7,469 bases of DNA, taken from positions 1 to 7,469 of the forward strand of contig CAZWCZ010000055.1 of the NCBI GenBank assembly GCA_964632165.1, given 5' to 3'. Shown here one piece after another: positions 1-6,292 of this stretch. The first letter of the stretch is position 1. The number at the start of each line of letters is the position of its first letter. Made by a program: the position numbers and the translations under genes. This DNA is from SIG299 sp964632165. Lineage in GTDB: Bacteria > Bacillota > Clostridia > Lachnospirales > Lachnospiraceae. Under the pieces are notes generated by a model. It was not told the origin of the DNA, did not search any database, and saw only the letters and a program-made list of their open reading frames with translations.

Positions 1-242
1 ATATCCTCATGAGATATACTGAAAGACTTTATAAAATCGACAGGTGAAGCTTGTTTAAAATTTTCTGTAGAAGCTTCTGCATTTGCTACAATTTCGGTAG
101 CTTGAGACACAGCGTTGTCTTTAATATTTTCTGCTGTTGCTTCAACAGTATCGAGCGTGTTTTTGATATTTTCCTTCTCAATAATATCAGCACTGTTGTC
201 TGGAATTGTTTCAGTTAGCGTAACATCCTGATCATTTTCCAT
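1..242 (-). CDS. Putative nested scaffold protein, internal in-frame start, partial
   Basis: An ATG at 240-242 lies in the same frame as the protease ORF, at its codon 232, and has its own near-ideal ribosome site. Starting here would give a separate protein consisting only of the acidic, helix-prone tail: it begins MENDQDVTLTET and continues with many Glu, Asp, Asn and Ala residues (stretches such as IIEKENIKNTLDTVEAT and VANAEAST). At least 80 residues are visible and the end lies off the left edge. In lambda the scaffold Nu3 is made this way from inside the protease gene C, giving scaffold in excess over protease-scaffold fusion. The SD site, the frame and the domain boundary are seen directly; the scaffold role is inferred from composition and position. 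The alternative is that the SD-like string is coincidental within Lys-Gly-Gly codons. Confidence 0.6.
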   Translation of the reverse strand, partial: MENDQDVTLTETIPDNSADIIEKENIKNTLDTVEATAENIKDNAVSQATEIVANAEASTENFKQASPVDFIKSFSISHED

Positions 243-935
243 TGATAAACCTCCTTTTTCTGTATTTGTATCATCAGCATTCAGGCTAAAAAGGTTCTTT
301 AAATCCTGAAGCATAATTACCATTTGATTTTTAATTTTGTCATCAACAGCGTATATTTGTGCATTCGCATTAATCATACCTGTTGTAACTTCTTGTCCAA
401 GAAACGTTATACCTTTATATTCAAAATCAAGAACATCGTATATATCTTCTGCAGCTGAATAAGTATACTTTTTTATCTCTGTTTCCATTGAAATAGGAGT
501 GCTTTCATATTCTCTCAACAAATCTTCAGCAAAATTACTGTATTTTTTATATAAATAACCTGTAACAAAAACTCTGTTCTGACCATCAATTTGCTTTATT
601 TCAAAATCGGCATATTCTTCTGGCGGGATAATTCCAAGAACATTTTCAAGATAAAACATCTGAACTTCGTTATTCTTAAATGGATTAGTACGAAATTCCA
701 TATCATGAGAACCAAATTTATATTTGCCGTCTTCTGTTTTTATAATATGTCCGAGAAGAGGGGATAAAAATAAGCTATTTTTCTTTGCTTCAAGTAATTC
801 GCTTGAAAATCGTGTCTTTTTACGGTTAATACCGTCATGAGCAAAATCTAACCGAAGCTTTAAGAATTTTTCACTGTCAAAAGAATTATCAATGCTGTAA
901 TTCACAGGAAGTGAGGTATAAAATGTTTTCTCCAT
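1..935 (-). CDS. Probable prohead (capsid maturation) protease with C-terminal scaffold extension, partial
   Basis: The frame is open from ATG at 935 to the left edge: 311 full codons and no stop, so the C-terminus is missing. The ATG is preceded by AAAGGGGTGA at 941-950, a good ribosome site. Residues 20-200 form a mixed alpha/beta domain. It contains FGSHDMEF (His78), PISMETEI (Ser149) and later KGITFLGQEVTTGM (174-187). A His, then a Ser in a beta strand, then a V/T-x-L-G strand followed by an Ala-rich segment recalls the assemblin-fold (HK97/herpesvirus-type) prohead proteases; this is motif resemblance, not a search result. From about residue 205 the chain becomes acidic, Ala/Asn/Glu-rich and probably helical, as in scaffold proteins. 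Position after terminase and portal is where a protease/scaffold gene is expected. It would cleave scaffold and capsid during prohead maturation. An inactive structural homologue is the main alternative. Confidence 0.72.
   Translation of the reverse strand, partial: MEKTFYTSLPVNYSIDNSFDSEKFLKLRLDFAHDGINRKKTRFSSELLEAKKNSLFLSPLLGHIIKTEDGKYKFGSHDMEFRTNPFKNNEVQMFYLENVLGIIPPEEYADFEIKQIDGQNRVFVTGYLYKKYSNFAEDLLREYESTPISMETEIKKYTYSAAEDIYDVLDFEYKGITFLGQEVTTGMINANAQIYAVDDKIKNQMVIMLQDLKNLFSLNADDTNTEKGGLSMENDQDVTLTETIPDNSADIIEKENIKNTLDTVEATAENIKDNAVSQATEIVANAEASTENFKQASPVDFIKSFSISHED
243..259 (-). promoter_or_regulatory. Strong internal Shine-Dalgarno site for nested start
   Basis: Read on the minus strand this is AAAAAGGAGG followed by a 7-nt spacer (TTTATCA) and then ATG at 242. 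It is the best ribosome site in the window, better than those of the full-length protease or the portal, yet it lies inside an open reading frame. I found no other plus-strand CCTCC in the window, so the match is not just background. Confidence 0.75.
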
Positions 936-950
936 TGTGTTCACCCCTTT

Positions 951-1148
951 CTAAAAAAACATTAACAGTTCATTTGAAATAAAATATTCCTGATTAGAAT
1001 ATGAACTGCTTAATATAGAAAATAGACTTGGGTCATATTCAAAAACCCAAGTCTCTTTACCCGAATTAATAAAACTGTTTATCATTTTCTTATGATTTGA
1101 TAACAGTAATTCTTTTAAATCATTATTTGTTATGTATATAAACTTCAT
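951..1148 (-). CDS. Small phage protein of unknown function (65 aa)
   Basis: I do not recognise this gene with certainty. It fills the gap between portal and protease almost exactly: its ATG is 8 nt after the portal stop, and its TAG stop abuts the ribosome site of the protease gene, which supports it being real. The ribosome site is weak: AGGTAAG overlaps the last codon and stop of the portal, about 11 nt from the ATG, so translation may be coupled to portal termination. The product has a Lys/Asn-rich N-terminal half with a probable helix (LKELLLSNHKKMINSF) and then ETWVFEYDPSLFSIL (32-46). A W/F-V-F-E-x-x-P-x-L pattern occurs in short phage proteins such as the DUF5659 type, but the similarity is loose. 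No signal peptide, membrane segment or Cys cluster is seen. The C-terminus is hydrophobic (LLMFF). Confidence 0.7.
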   Translation of the reverse strand: MKFIYITNNDLKELLLSNHKKMINSFINSGKETWVFEYDPSLFSILSSSYSNQEYFISNELLMFF

Positions 1149-1156
1149 ACTTATAC

Positions 1157-2668
1157 TTACCTATTGGCATTACTTTCAGCATTTTGAGTAGCTTCGCCAG
1201 ATTCTGAAAGAGTTTTTCCAACTTCTTCGTTCGTAGGTCTGCCACCTTCGTTAGATGAAGAAGATTGCGTATATGAACTTTGCAATGGTTTCCAAACCTC
1301 GGATAGGTTAAAATAATCATTTTCAAGATAAGATAAACCTATAATATCATTTGGTGTTTCACCTAATGTAGCAGCAACTAATGTTTTACAAGGAATTCCT
1401 GCTTGTGCGTTCTTTAAGTATAAAGAATTCATATCCTGTTGATTATATACAGTAACAGGAAGAATATTGATTTGGAAATTTACAACCCCACTTCTGTATT
1501 TAAGAAGCCTGTTTACGTTTCGTTCAATTTGTTTAACAAGACCTGTAGCGTAAGCGACATCAGCTTGTATGCTGATTTTTGCAGTAGAGCTATTATTTGC
1601 TTCACCGAACATAATAGCACTAACACCAGCACTGTTCCAAAAATCCTTTGTAGCGTTCACGGTTAAATCACTGTCAGCGGCATTACTTCTATCAAAGCTT
1701 ATATCATCAAAATCCATTGGGGTTATAAATGCTCCGACAGAACTCGGTAATACAGAACAAAGCTGTTTATAGAAATCTCTTGCAAAATCAAGATCTATCT
1801 GTAAATCGCCAGTATCGCTATCAGTTGGAATTTTTAACCCGATTATTTTATAATTCTCAAGTTCTTCTCTTGCCTGCTGTAAATCAGCATAATCAAGAAT
1901 TCTATAAATATATTCAAGAACACCTGCAAATGGTAGTATTGGACTTGGATATATACTATCTGTTGCCTTTAAGCAAAATTGTTTCTTCTGATCAATCTGT
2001 TGCCATCTTAATTTATTGTTTTCCTTATATGCGTAATATTTGCTTTTAAATTCAGAACCGTAATTTTCTAGATCTTCTTTGTATGTATCGAAATAAGAGA
2101 AATCGAAGCTATACATAAAACAAGCATCAACAACAGACGTTATTTTACAATAATCAGGGGAGAGTTGTTGAATATAAAAAGTATCTTTTCCCTCTCTGAT
2201 ATAACCATAAAACACATCTTCACGATAAGCAATCGTATTCATTCTTATAGTTTCGTGTTTTAAATTCATCTGTTGTAAATAATGAACGGTATCGTAATAG
2301 CTCTTTTCAAATTGCGAGCGTTTTATTTTATTTGGATTGATATTATAAGGCACAATGACATAATCAAATGTATAAAGCTTGGCAAAATAATCAATAAGTC
2401 TTCTATATTGTGGACTTACTTCATAAAGATAAATACTTGCGTTCCGAAGCTCCTTTGCAGATGTTTCAGGATTTTTTAGATATTTGATAATATCTTCTCG
2501 GGTGACTTTTTTTAAACGTAGAGGGTTTCTTGTACTTCTGTTATCGTTATAATCTAAAATAAGTCCATCCTGATTTCCCATTTTGGCATAATTACCGATT
2601 TGAGAAAATGTTTTCATTCCACTAACCATATCGAAGCTCATAAACTGTTTTCCTTCCAAATATTTCAC
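1157..2668 (-). CDS. Phage portal protein
   Basis: The portal is a dodecameric ring at one capsid vertex; it docks the terminase and passes DNA. Length (503 aa) is typical. Residues 76-100 (NASIYLYEVSPQYRRLIDYF) resemble the N-terminal segment of Bacillota phage portals. Residues 255-275 are helical (RILDYADLQQAREELENYK) and 340-395 hold the stem-like pattern: FWNSAGVSAIMFGE, a Ser/Thr-rich turn, then a long helix through VKQIERNVNRLLK. The tail (465-503) is low-complexity and polar with an EGGRP motif, common at portal C-termini. The annotated start is GTG at 2668, which overlaps the terminase stop as GTGA and has only a close, weak AAAAGG. ATG at 2641 (codon 10) has GGAAGG at a 10-nt spacing and may be the real start. 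Assignment rests on pattern and on its place directly after TerL. Confidence 0.88.
   Translation of the reverse strand: MKYLEGKQFMSFDMVSGMKTFSQIGNYAKMGNQDGLILDYNDNRSTRNPLRLKKVTREDIIKYLKNPETSAKELRNASIYLYEVSPQYRRLIDYFAKLYTFDYVIVPYNINPNKIKRSQFEKSYYDTVHYLQQMNLKHETIRMNTIAYREDVFYGYIREGKDTFYIQQLSPDYCKITSVVDACFMYSFDFSYFDTYKEDLENYGSEFKSKYYAYKENNKLRWQQIDQKKQFCLKATDSIYPSPILPFAGVLEYIYRILDYADLQQAREELENYKIIGLKIPTDSDTGDLQIDLDFARDFYKQLCSVLPSSVGAFITPMDFDDISFDRSNAADSDLTVNATKDFWNSAGVSAIMFGEANNSSTAKISIQADVAYATGLVKQIERNVNRLLKYRSGVVNFQINILPVTVYNQQDMNSLYLKNAQAGIPCKTLVAATLGETPNDIIGLSYLENDYFNLSEVWKPLQSSYTQSSSSNEGGRPTNEEVGKTLSESGEATQNAESNANR
2642..2657 (-). promoter_or_regulatory. Ribosome site favouring an alternative portal start at 2641
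   Basis: On the minus strand GGAAGG (2657-2652) precedes ATG at 2641-2639 by 10 nt, in frame with the portal and nine codons after the GTG at 2668. The GTG has AAAAGG only 3 nt upstream, too close for an efficient site, although the GTGA overlap could allow re-initiation by ribosomes finishing TerL. Either start leaves the recognisable portal region intact. Confidence 0.45.
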
Positions 2669-4428
2669 CTGCCTTTTACATTAGGTTTTCGCATATCAAA
2701 AATTATCTGATTTTCAAAGCTTTTTTTGCGAACCTTTACTTTTCGTTCCAATTCGTTTGCTATGTAATTACCATAAGCTAACGAAGAATATCTGTCTTTA
2801 CGTTTATCATATTGCTCTTTTATTTTAATATCACTACCATTAGTTGTATATTCCAGATTAACAAGCTCATTTATAAGCAGAGTTGTCTGAATATAAGGTA
2901 ATTCAAGATCAATTCTATCGTCAGCACTTAATTCCTTATATTGTTTTGATTGATTTAATTCGGAACGAAAATCTTGTTCAGAAATTAAAAGCCTTAATTT
3001 TCCTCTTGTAATACTGTCTCTTAGAGCAAAGGCACACTGACTGTTAAATGTTGTAGAAGCTTTTATACTATAAATAGCTTTTCTTGGTAATTTAGAATTG
3101 CCCTTATAACGTTCTGCCATTTCAGAATCGTTAATACAAGTCAAGCCCTCGTACATAATACCTGTGCTTTCGTCTACTAAATCACTTACAAGATTGTCAT
3201 AAACACCTATACCTACACCATTTGTATCAATAACAATATAATCGCATTCCATATCTTCAAATAATCTTCGAATTTTGAGACCTTGTTCTTCTGTATGACC
3301 GCCTTCAAAGTTATCTGAATAAAGCACATTTCGTATATATTGTCCATCTTTTGTAGGTAATAGCTGTAAAACAAAAATCGCAGTAGCATCGTTACGATTT
3401 TTTTTAGAACCCATAACGGCTATATCGGCTGTAACCAATCTTATTTCTCCTGATTTTTTTTCAGGATATTTAATTATTTTAGTATCATATTTTTGATAAT
3501 ATTCTTTAGGATATAACGCTTGTTCTATACGTCTGACTTTAATTAAACTCTCATAATCAAAGAAAGCATTTTCATTTTCCCCATAAAAAAGAGCTTCCAT
3601 TTCCATTAAAAATTTAATAGCGTCAAAAGTACTTTCTGACATTTCATCTTCTATTTGTTCGAGATTTAATAACCCTTCAGCAATTGAAAGCTGATAGGGA
3701 AGACCGCATACAAAATATTTTTTTGTATCATCTACCATATTAACACAATAATTCTGAAATAATTGCCATGACCAGTGATTTTTAAACCAACAAGAAGAAG
3801 CGTATATTTGTTTATTTCGCTCTTTTGGATAGTTTTTATATTCCTGCTTTCTATAAAACCCCGGTTCTCTTTCAGAAGTAAGAAATTTTTTTATAACTGA
3901 TTCAATAATTGTTTTGTCGATCATTCGGTATTCGTCTAAGATTACTATATTAGCACGATTGTGTCGGGCATTTTCATTAGAGGTAATAATTTTAATTCGA
4001 GAACCGTTGTAGAAATCAATATACGCATTAATAGGGGAAACACTTTTATCTCTTATTTCACGTTTTAGATTATCGGAATTTGGCATTAGTATTGTTACTA
4101 TCTTTTCGATTACTTCTAAAGCTTGTCCTCTTGATTTTGAAGCGATTACGATTAAAGTTCCAGGATATAATATACAACGGACACAACAAAAAATTGCTAA
4201 AAGAAAGGACTTGCCCTGACCACGGCTTGCTGTGTATATTATATTTGTAGAATAATTCATCATATATAATATAATTTGCTGAAATAATCGTAGATGTATA
4301 TTAAGATAATCCTTGACAAATCTATGCGGATTAGCCCGATAAAACGAACACCAAGTATTAATGCCACTCATTATTCTTTCAGATTTATCATTTATTTCGG
4401 TTTTAGGTGTATTTGCATATTTATTCAT
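2665..4428 (-). CDS. terL: Terminase large subunit (packaging ATPase and nuclease)
   Basis: This is the DNA-packaging motor: the N-terminal ATPase drives DNA through the portal and the C-terminal nuclease cuts the concatemer. Its 587 residues match a full-length TerL. Walker A is TASRGQGKS (66-74), with the Arg of the terminase-type loop; Walker B is IVILDEY (161-167), with Asp165 and catalytic Glu166; the coupling motif is probably IYASS (208-212). The RNase H-like nuclease has VTADIAVMG (Asp335), YIVIDTNGVG (Asp401) and KRKDRYSSLAYG (Asp545), the three metal-binding acids in the expected order. No motif is broken. The ATG has AAGGAG with a 7-nt spacer, starting within the stop region of the gene before it. 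Its TGA stop overlaps the portal GTG. Confidence in function is very high; packaging mode (cos, pac or headful) cannot be told from this sequence. Confidence 0.97.
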   Translation of the reverse strand: MNKYANTPKTEINDKSERIMSGINTWCSFYRANPHRFVKDYLNIHLRLFQQIILYMMNYSTNIIYTASRGQGKSFLLAIFCCVRCILYPGTLIVIASKSRGQALEVIEKIVTILMPNSDNLKREIRDKSVSPINAYIDFYNGSRIKIITSNENARHNRANIVILDEYRMIDKTIIESVIKKFLTSEREPGFYRKQEYKNYPKERNKQIYASSCWFKNHWSWQLFQNYCVNMVDDTKKYFVCGLPYQLSIAEGLLNLEQIEDEMSESTFDAIKFLMEMEALFYGENENAFFDYESLIKVRRIEQALYPKEYYQKYDTKIIKYPEKKSGEIRLVTADIAVMGSKKNRNDATAIFVLQLLPTKDGQYIRNVLYSDNFEGGHTEEQGLKIRRLFEDMECDYIVIDTNGVGIGVYDNLVSDLVDESTGIMYEGLTCINDSEMAERYKGNSKLPRKAIYSIKASTTFNSQCAFALRDSITRGKLRLLISEQDFRSELNQSKQYKELSADDRIDLELPYIQTTLLINELVNLEYTTNGSDIKIKEQYDKRKDRYSSLAYGNYIANELERKVKVRKKSFENQIIFDMRKPNVKGR

Positions 4429-4439
4429 ATTCCAACTCC

Positions 4440-5543
4440 TTACTTATTGAAAACTTCGTCAAATGACGGAGCTTCACCATCGTTATCAAAATAAGTCGGT
4501 GGATGAGCTGTAAATTTTTCTACCTCTTCTTCGTATAATTTCGTCCATTTCTGACCGAATTTATTATTAAGACCAATCATTTTGCACAGATGTCCTAAAA
4601 ACCAAACAGAGATATAATATTTTATTTTATCAACATCTTCCCATTCAGGGTCAGGTTTAGAAACAGGATGTTCATTTTCCCATTTCTTTATAAGAGTGCC
4701 AAATGTATTTGTTTCGGCTAATGTGTTATCATTATTCTGTTTTGGTTGTAAATTTGCAGAATTCATAAATTCATTTAGCTGTTTCTGTAAGGGGGCAGTA
4801 GGTTGTCCATTCTGCATATTTCTTAAAATTTGTAGTTCAAGCATACACATTTGTTTGAAAATAGTAACCTGATTGTGACCATTACATTCGCATGAAGCAG
4901 TCCAATCAGCATATTTATCATTTAAAAAGTCGATTTCTTCTTCTGAAAAACCAAAACCCCAGAATTTATAATCTTCCTCTTTAATACTCGTATCATCAGA
5001 ATTGTTTGAAACAGCTTGTTTAGCTGATTCTTTTTCAGCCATTTCCTGTTCTTCTGCGATAGTATTAGCATATGTTTTATTTGCATATTGAGTTAATGAA
5101 GTTTTTGCAACAAAAAAGCTCATACGACTGTTGGGCTTACTGGCTTTTTTCATAATATCTACTAAACCTTGACAATAATAAATATCATAATTCATACAAA
5201 TTCTTCTGCAAGCTTCTTCTTCTGTCATATGATGCTTAGTTGTATATGTATCATATAATTTATCTAAACATTTTTTACAAATTGGTAGATGATATGCCCA
5301 TCCTGCGTATAAATTACTGTATGAGTCAGGAAACATTTTATCTTCAATATCGTTTGTAGAATAGCCACAAACAGTACATTTATAGGTATATAATTTTTTT
5401 ATTTCTTCTTGTTCTTCAATATCAATTACTTCTTTGTTGATATTAGGAGCAGTATATAAATTCTTCTTTTGTTCTGGATTTGATTTGTAGGAAGAGGGTT
5501 TTCTTAAATTTGTACTTCCTTTTGGTCTTCCTCTGGTTGCCAT
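4440..5543 (-). CDS. Zinc-ribbon protein upstream of TerL; candidate small terminase subunit or packaging accessory
   Basis: The product is 367 aa. It begins MATRGRPKGSTN, an AT-hook-like basic start of the RGRP type. A four-Cys zinc ribbon follows: CTVC (Cys56, Cys59) and CKKC (Cys89, Cys92). A polar Glu/Lys linker at 160-190 leads to a C-terminal domain with FWGFGFS (194-200), a helical block around 225-262, LQPKQNNDNTLAETNTFG (265-282) and a Trp-rich stretch to about 320 (WENEH, ISVWFLGHLCKM). This C-terminal block reminds me of phage proteins encoded next to TerL in Bacillota phages, but I cannot name a family. Basic N-terminus, zinc ribbon and position fit DNA recognition for packaging, so small terminase is the leading inference. 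The ATG at 5543 has AGAAGGT at a 6-nt spacing. It overlaps the preceding gene by 40 nt in another frame, and its stop lies 11 nt before TerL. Confidence 0.85.
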   Translation of the reverse strand: MATRGRPKGSTNLRKPSSYKSNPEQKKNLYTAPNINKEVIDIEEQEEIKKLYTYKCTVCGYSTNDIEDKMFPDSYSNLYAGWAYHLPICKKCLDKLYDTYTTKHHMTEEEACRRICMNYDIYYCQGLVDIMKKASKPNSRMSFFVAKTSLTQYANKTYANTIAEEQEMAEKESAKQAVSNNSDDTSIKEEDYKFWGFGFSEEEIDFLNDKYADWTASCECNGHNQVTIFKQMCMLELQILRNMQNGQPTAPLQKQLNEFMNSANLQPKQNNDNTLAETNTFGTLIKKWENEHPVSKPDPEWEDVDKIKYYISVWFLGHLCKMIGLNNKFGQKWTKLYEEEVEKFTAHPPTYFDNDGEAPSFDEVFNK

Positions 5544-6124
5544 TTATTACCTTCTTTCTCTACACATTTGCAACGTAAACTGTTATTATGTTCTTCGATA
5601 AATTGTGAACTTTCCCAAATACAGCCGAGATATGTCTGTCTTTCGCCTAATATAACTCGTTTTATAGAAGCAATTACGATGTTAATAGGAGATTTAGTCC
5701 ATCTGTTCCTTTTTACATAATCGGCAGCTTCGTATATATTTTTAAACTCCTTGTTATGCTTGTAATATCCTGCCATTTTTACAGAAGCTTCTGTATAATC
5801 TAAATGACGAGGTTTTTTATTTTTCTTTTCCTGAGCTTTTAAATTTTTTTTTTGCTCTTTTATATAAGAATGATGATATTCTATACCGTAACGTTTGCAC
5901 CATTTTCTAACAGCATTTCCGCTTACTCCGTACATTTTGCCGATTTCTGTAAAACTGTGTGAAAGCATTAGTTTTTTCAATGTTCTTGCAACAGGTCTTT
6001 TTTTTACCTTATATCTTGCTTTTCTTGCACAATAACTACAGCAATATTTTTTATTTAAATTATCAGTTATAAAAAGTTTTTGACAGTAAGCACAAACTTT
6101 TTCCTCTTTTTTCAATATTTTCAT
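5504..6124 (-). CDS. Zinc-finger and helix-turn-helix DNA-binding protein with NUMOD1-like C-terminus
   Basis: 206 aa, strongly basic. N-terminal zinc finger: CAYC (Cys11, Cys14) with Cys28/Cys29 and Cys32, near the style of HNH-associated C4 fingers. Helix-turn-helix at 57-81: SFTEIGKMYGVSGNAVRKWC, the 'GVS-N-VRKWC' type found beside HNH homing nucleases and in some terminase small subunits. A Lys-rich linker spans 88-107. Residues 110-170 contain FKNIYEAADYVKRN and later RVILGERQTYLGCIWE, which resembles the NUMOD1 module of homing nucleases. No HNH or GIY-YIG catalytic motif is seen, so it looks like the DNA-recognition parts without the nuclease. It may bind the packaging site or regulate late genes; both are inference. 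The ATG at 6124 has AAGG directly against it, too close to serve. A TTG at 6115 (codon 4) lies about 8 nt after AAGGA and is a plausible true start. Confidence 0.85.
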   Translation of the reverse strand: MKILKKEEKVCAYCQKLFITDNLNKKYCCSYCARKARYKVKKRPVARTLKKLMLSHSFTEIGKMYGVSGNAVRKWCKRYGIEYHHSYIKEQKKNLKAQEKKNKKPRHLDYTEASVKMAGYYKHNKEFKNIYEAADYVKRNRWTKSPINIVIASIKRVILGERQTYLGCIWESSQFIEEHNNSLRCKCVEKEGNKWQPEEDQKEVQI

Positions 6125-6130
6125 CCTTAT
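6106..6130 (-). promoter_or_regulatory. Start-region ambiguity: AAGGA precedes TTG at 6115 rather than ATG at 6124
   Basis: Minus-strand order is GATAAGG, then ATG, AAA, ATA, TTG. The only purine-rich element close by touches the ATG, so for the ATG there is no usable spacer, while for the TTG codon the spacer is about 8 nt. Either choice keeps the zinc finger, which starts at Cys11. Confidence 0.4.
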
Positions 6131-6190
6131 CTATTTATTTGCCTATTGGCATGAGGCTTGTTTAAAGGTACAATGCCCCAGAAAACCCTA
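6125..6190 (-). other. Leader between tRNA and zinc-finger/HTH gene with alternative hairpins
   Basis: No gene is seen in these 66 nt. On the minus strand GGCAT (6177-6173) can pair with ATGCC (6152-6148), with an inner TTGT/ACAA match. The same GCC can instead pair with the GGC just after it in TGCCAATAGGCA (6151-6140). The two folds exclude each other. There is no clear -35/-10 promoter and no terminator T-tract. It may only be tRNA 3' trailer, or it may help expose the start region of the next gene. Confidence 0.3.
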
Positions 6191-6264
6191 TGGTTGCGAG
6201 TTCACGACTTGAACGTGAATCATAAGGATATGAGCCTTATATCCTACCATTAGACCAACTCGCC
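6191..6264 (-). tRNA. tRNA with anticodon CAU (Met, or Ile2 if lysidine-modified)
   Basis: A full cloverleaf can be drawn on the minus strand. The acceptor begins GGCGAGT and pairs with ACTCGC; U8 is present. The D-stem GTCT/GGAT has two G-U pairs, with loop AATGGTA holding the conserved A14, G18, G19 and A21. The anticodon stem TAAGG/CCTTA has loop CTCATAT, putting CAU at 6232-6230. The variable loop is 4 nt. The T-stem TCACG/CGTGA has loop TTCAAGT. CCA is encoded (6193-6191) after discriminator A73. Pair 1:72 is G-A, a mismatch. The three G-C pairs that mark initiator tRNAs next to the anticodon loop are not present (only two), so elongator Met or Ile2 is likelier than initiator. It sits within the gene cluster and probably matures from the shared transcript. 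Phages often carry tRNAs to support their own codon use. Confidence 0.93.
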
Positions 6265-6286
6265 AAAAGCACGACTGAAGCCGTGC
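6265..6286 (-). terminator. GC-rich hairpin plus TTTT between HU gene and tRNA (possible weak terminator)
   Basis: The minus strand reads GCACGGCTTCAGTCGTGC (6286-6269) and then TTTT (6268-6265). It folds as a 7-bp stem (one G-U) with a TTCA tetraloop. It begins 6 nt after the HU stop and ends 4 nt before the tRNA. The short T-run suggests a leaky terminator at best; a role in protecting the HU mRNA 3' end or guiding tRNA 5' processing is equally possible. Confidence 0.5.
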
Positions 6287-6292
6287 ATATTA

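Noticed and set aside
68..79. AGAAGCTTCT palindrome, also near 5783
   Set aside because: Both copies are inside coding regions with different codon contexts; a 10-base palindrome recurring once is not significant here.
1160..1170. Eleven-base repeat CCTATTGGCAT, also at 6142-6152
   Set aside because: An exact 11-mer pair is expected by chance several times in a 7.5-kb AT-rich window, and one copy is simply portal coding sequence.
1123..1326. 67-codon minus-strand ORF overlapping the portal end and the 65-aa gene
   Set aside because: It lies in another frame across two better-supported genes, has no good ribosome site and shows no recognisable motif.
1439..2479. Four plus-strand ORFs of 65-106 codons
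   Set aside because: All are antisense to the portal gene, have no ribosome sites or motifs, and go against the single direction of the whole cluster.
4294..4494. Plus-strand 66-codon ORF
   Set aside because: Antisense shadow of the TerL start and the end of the zinc-ribbon gene; no supporting signals.
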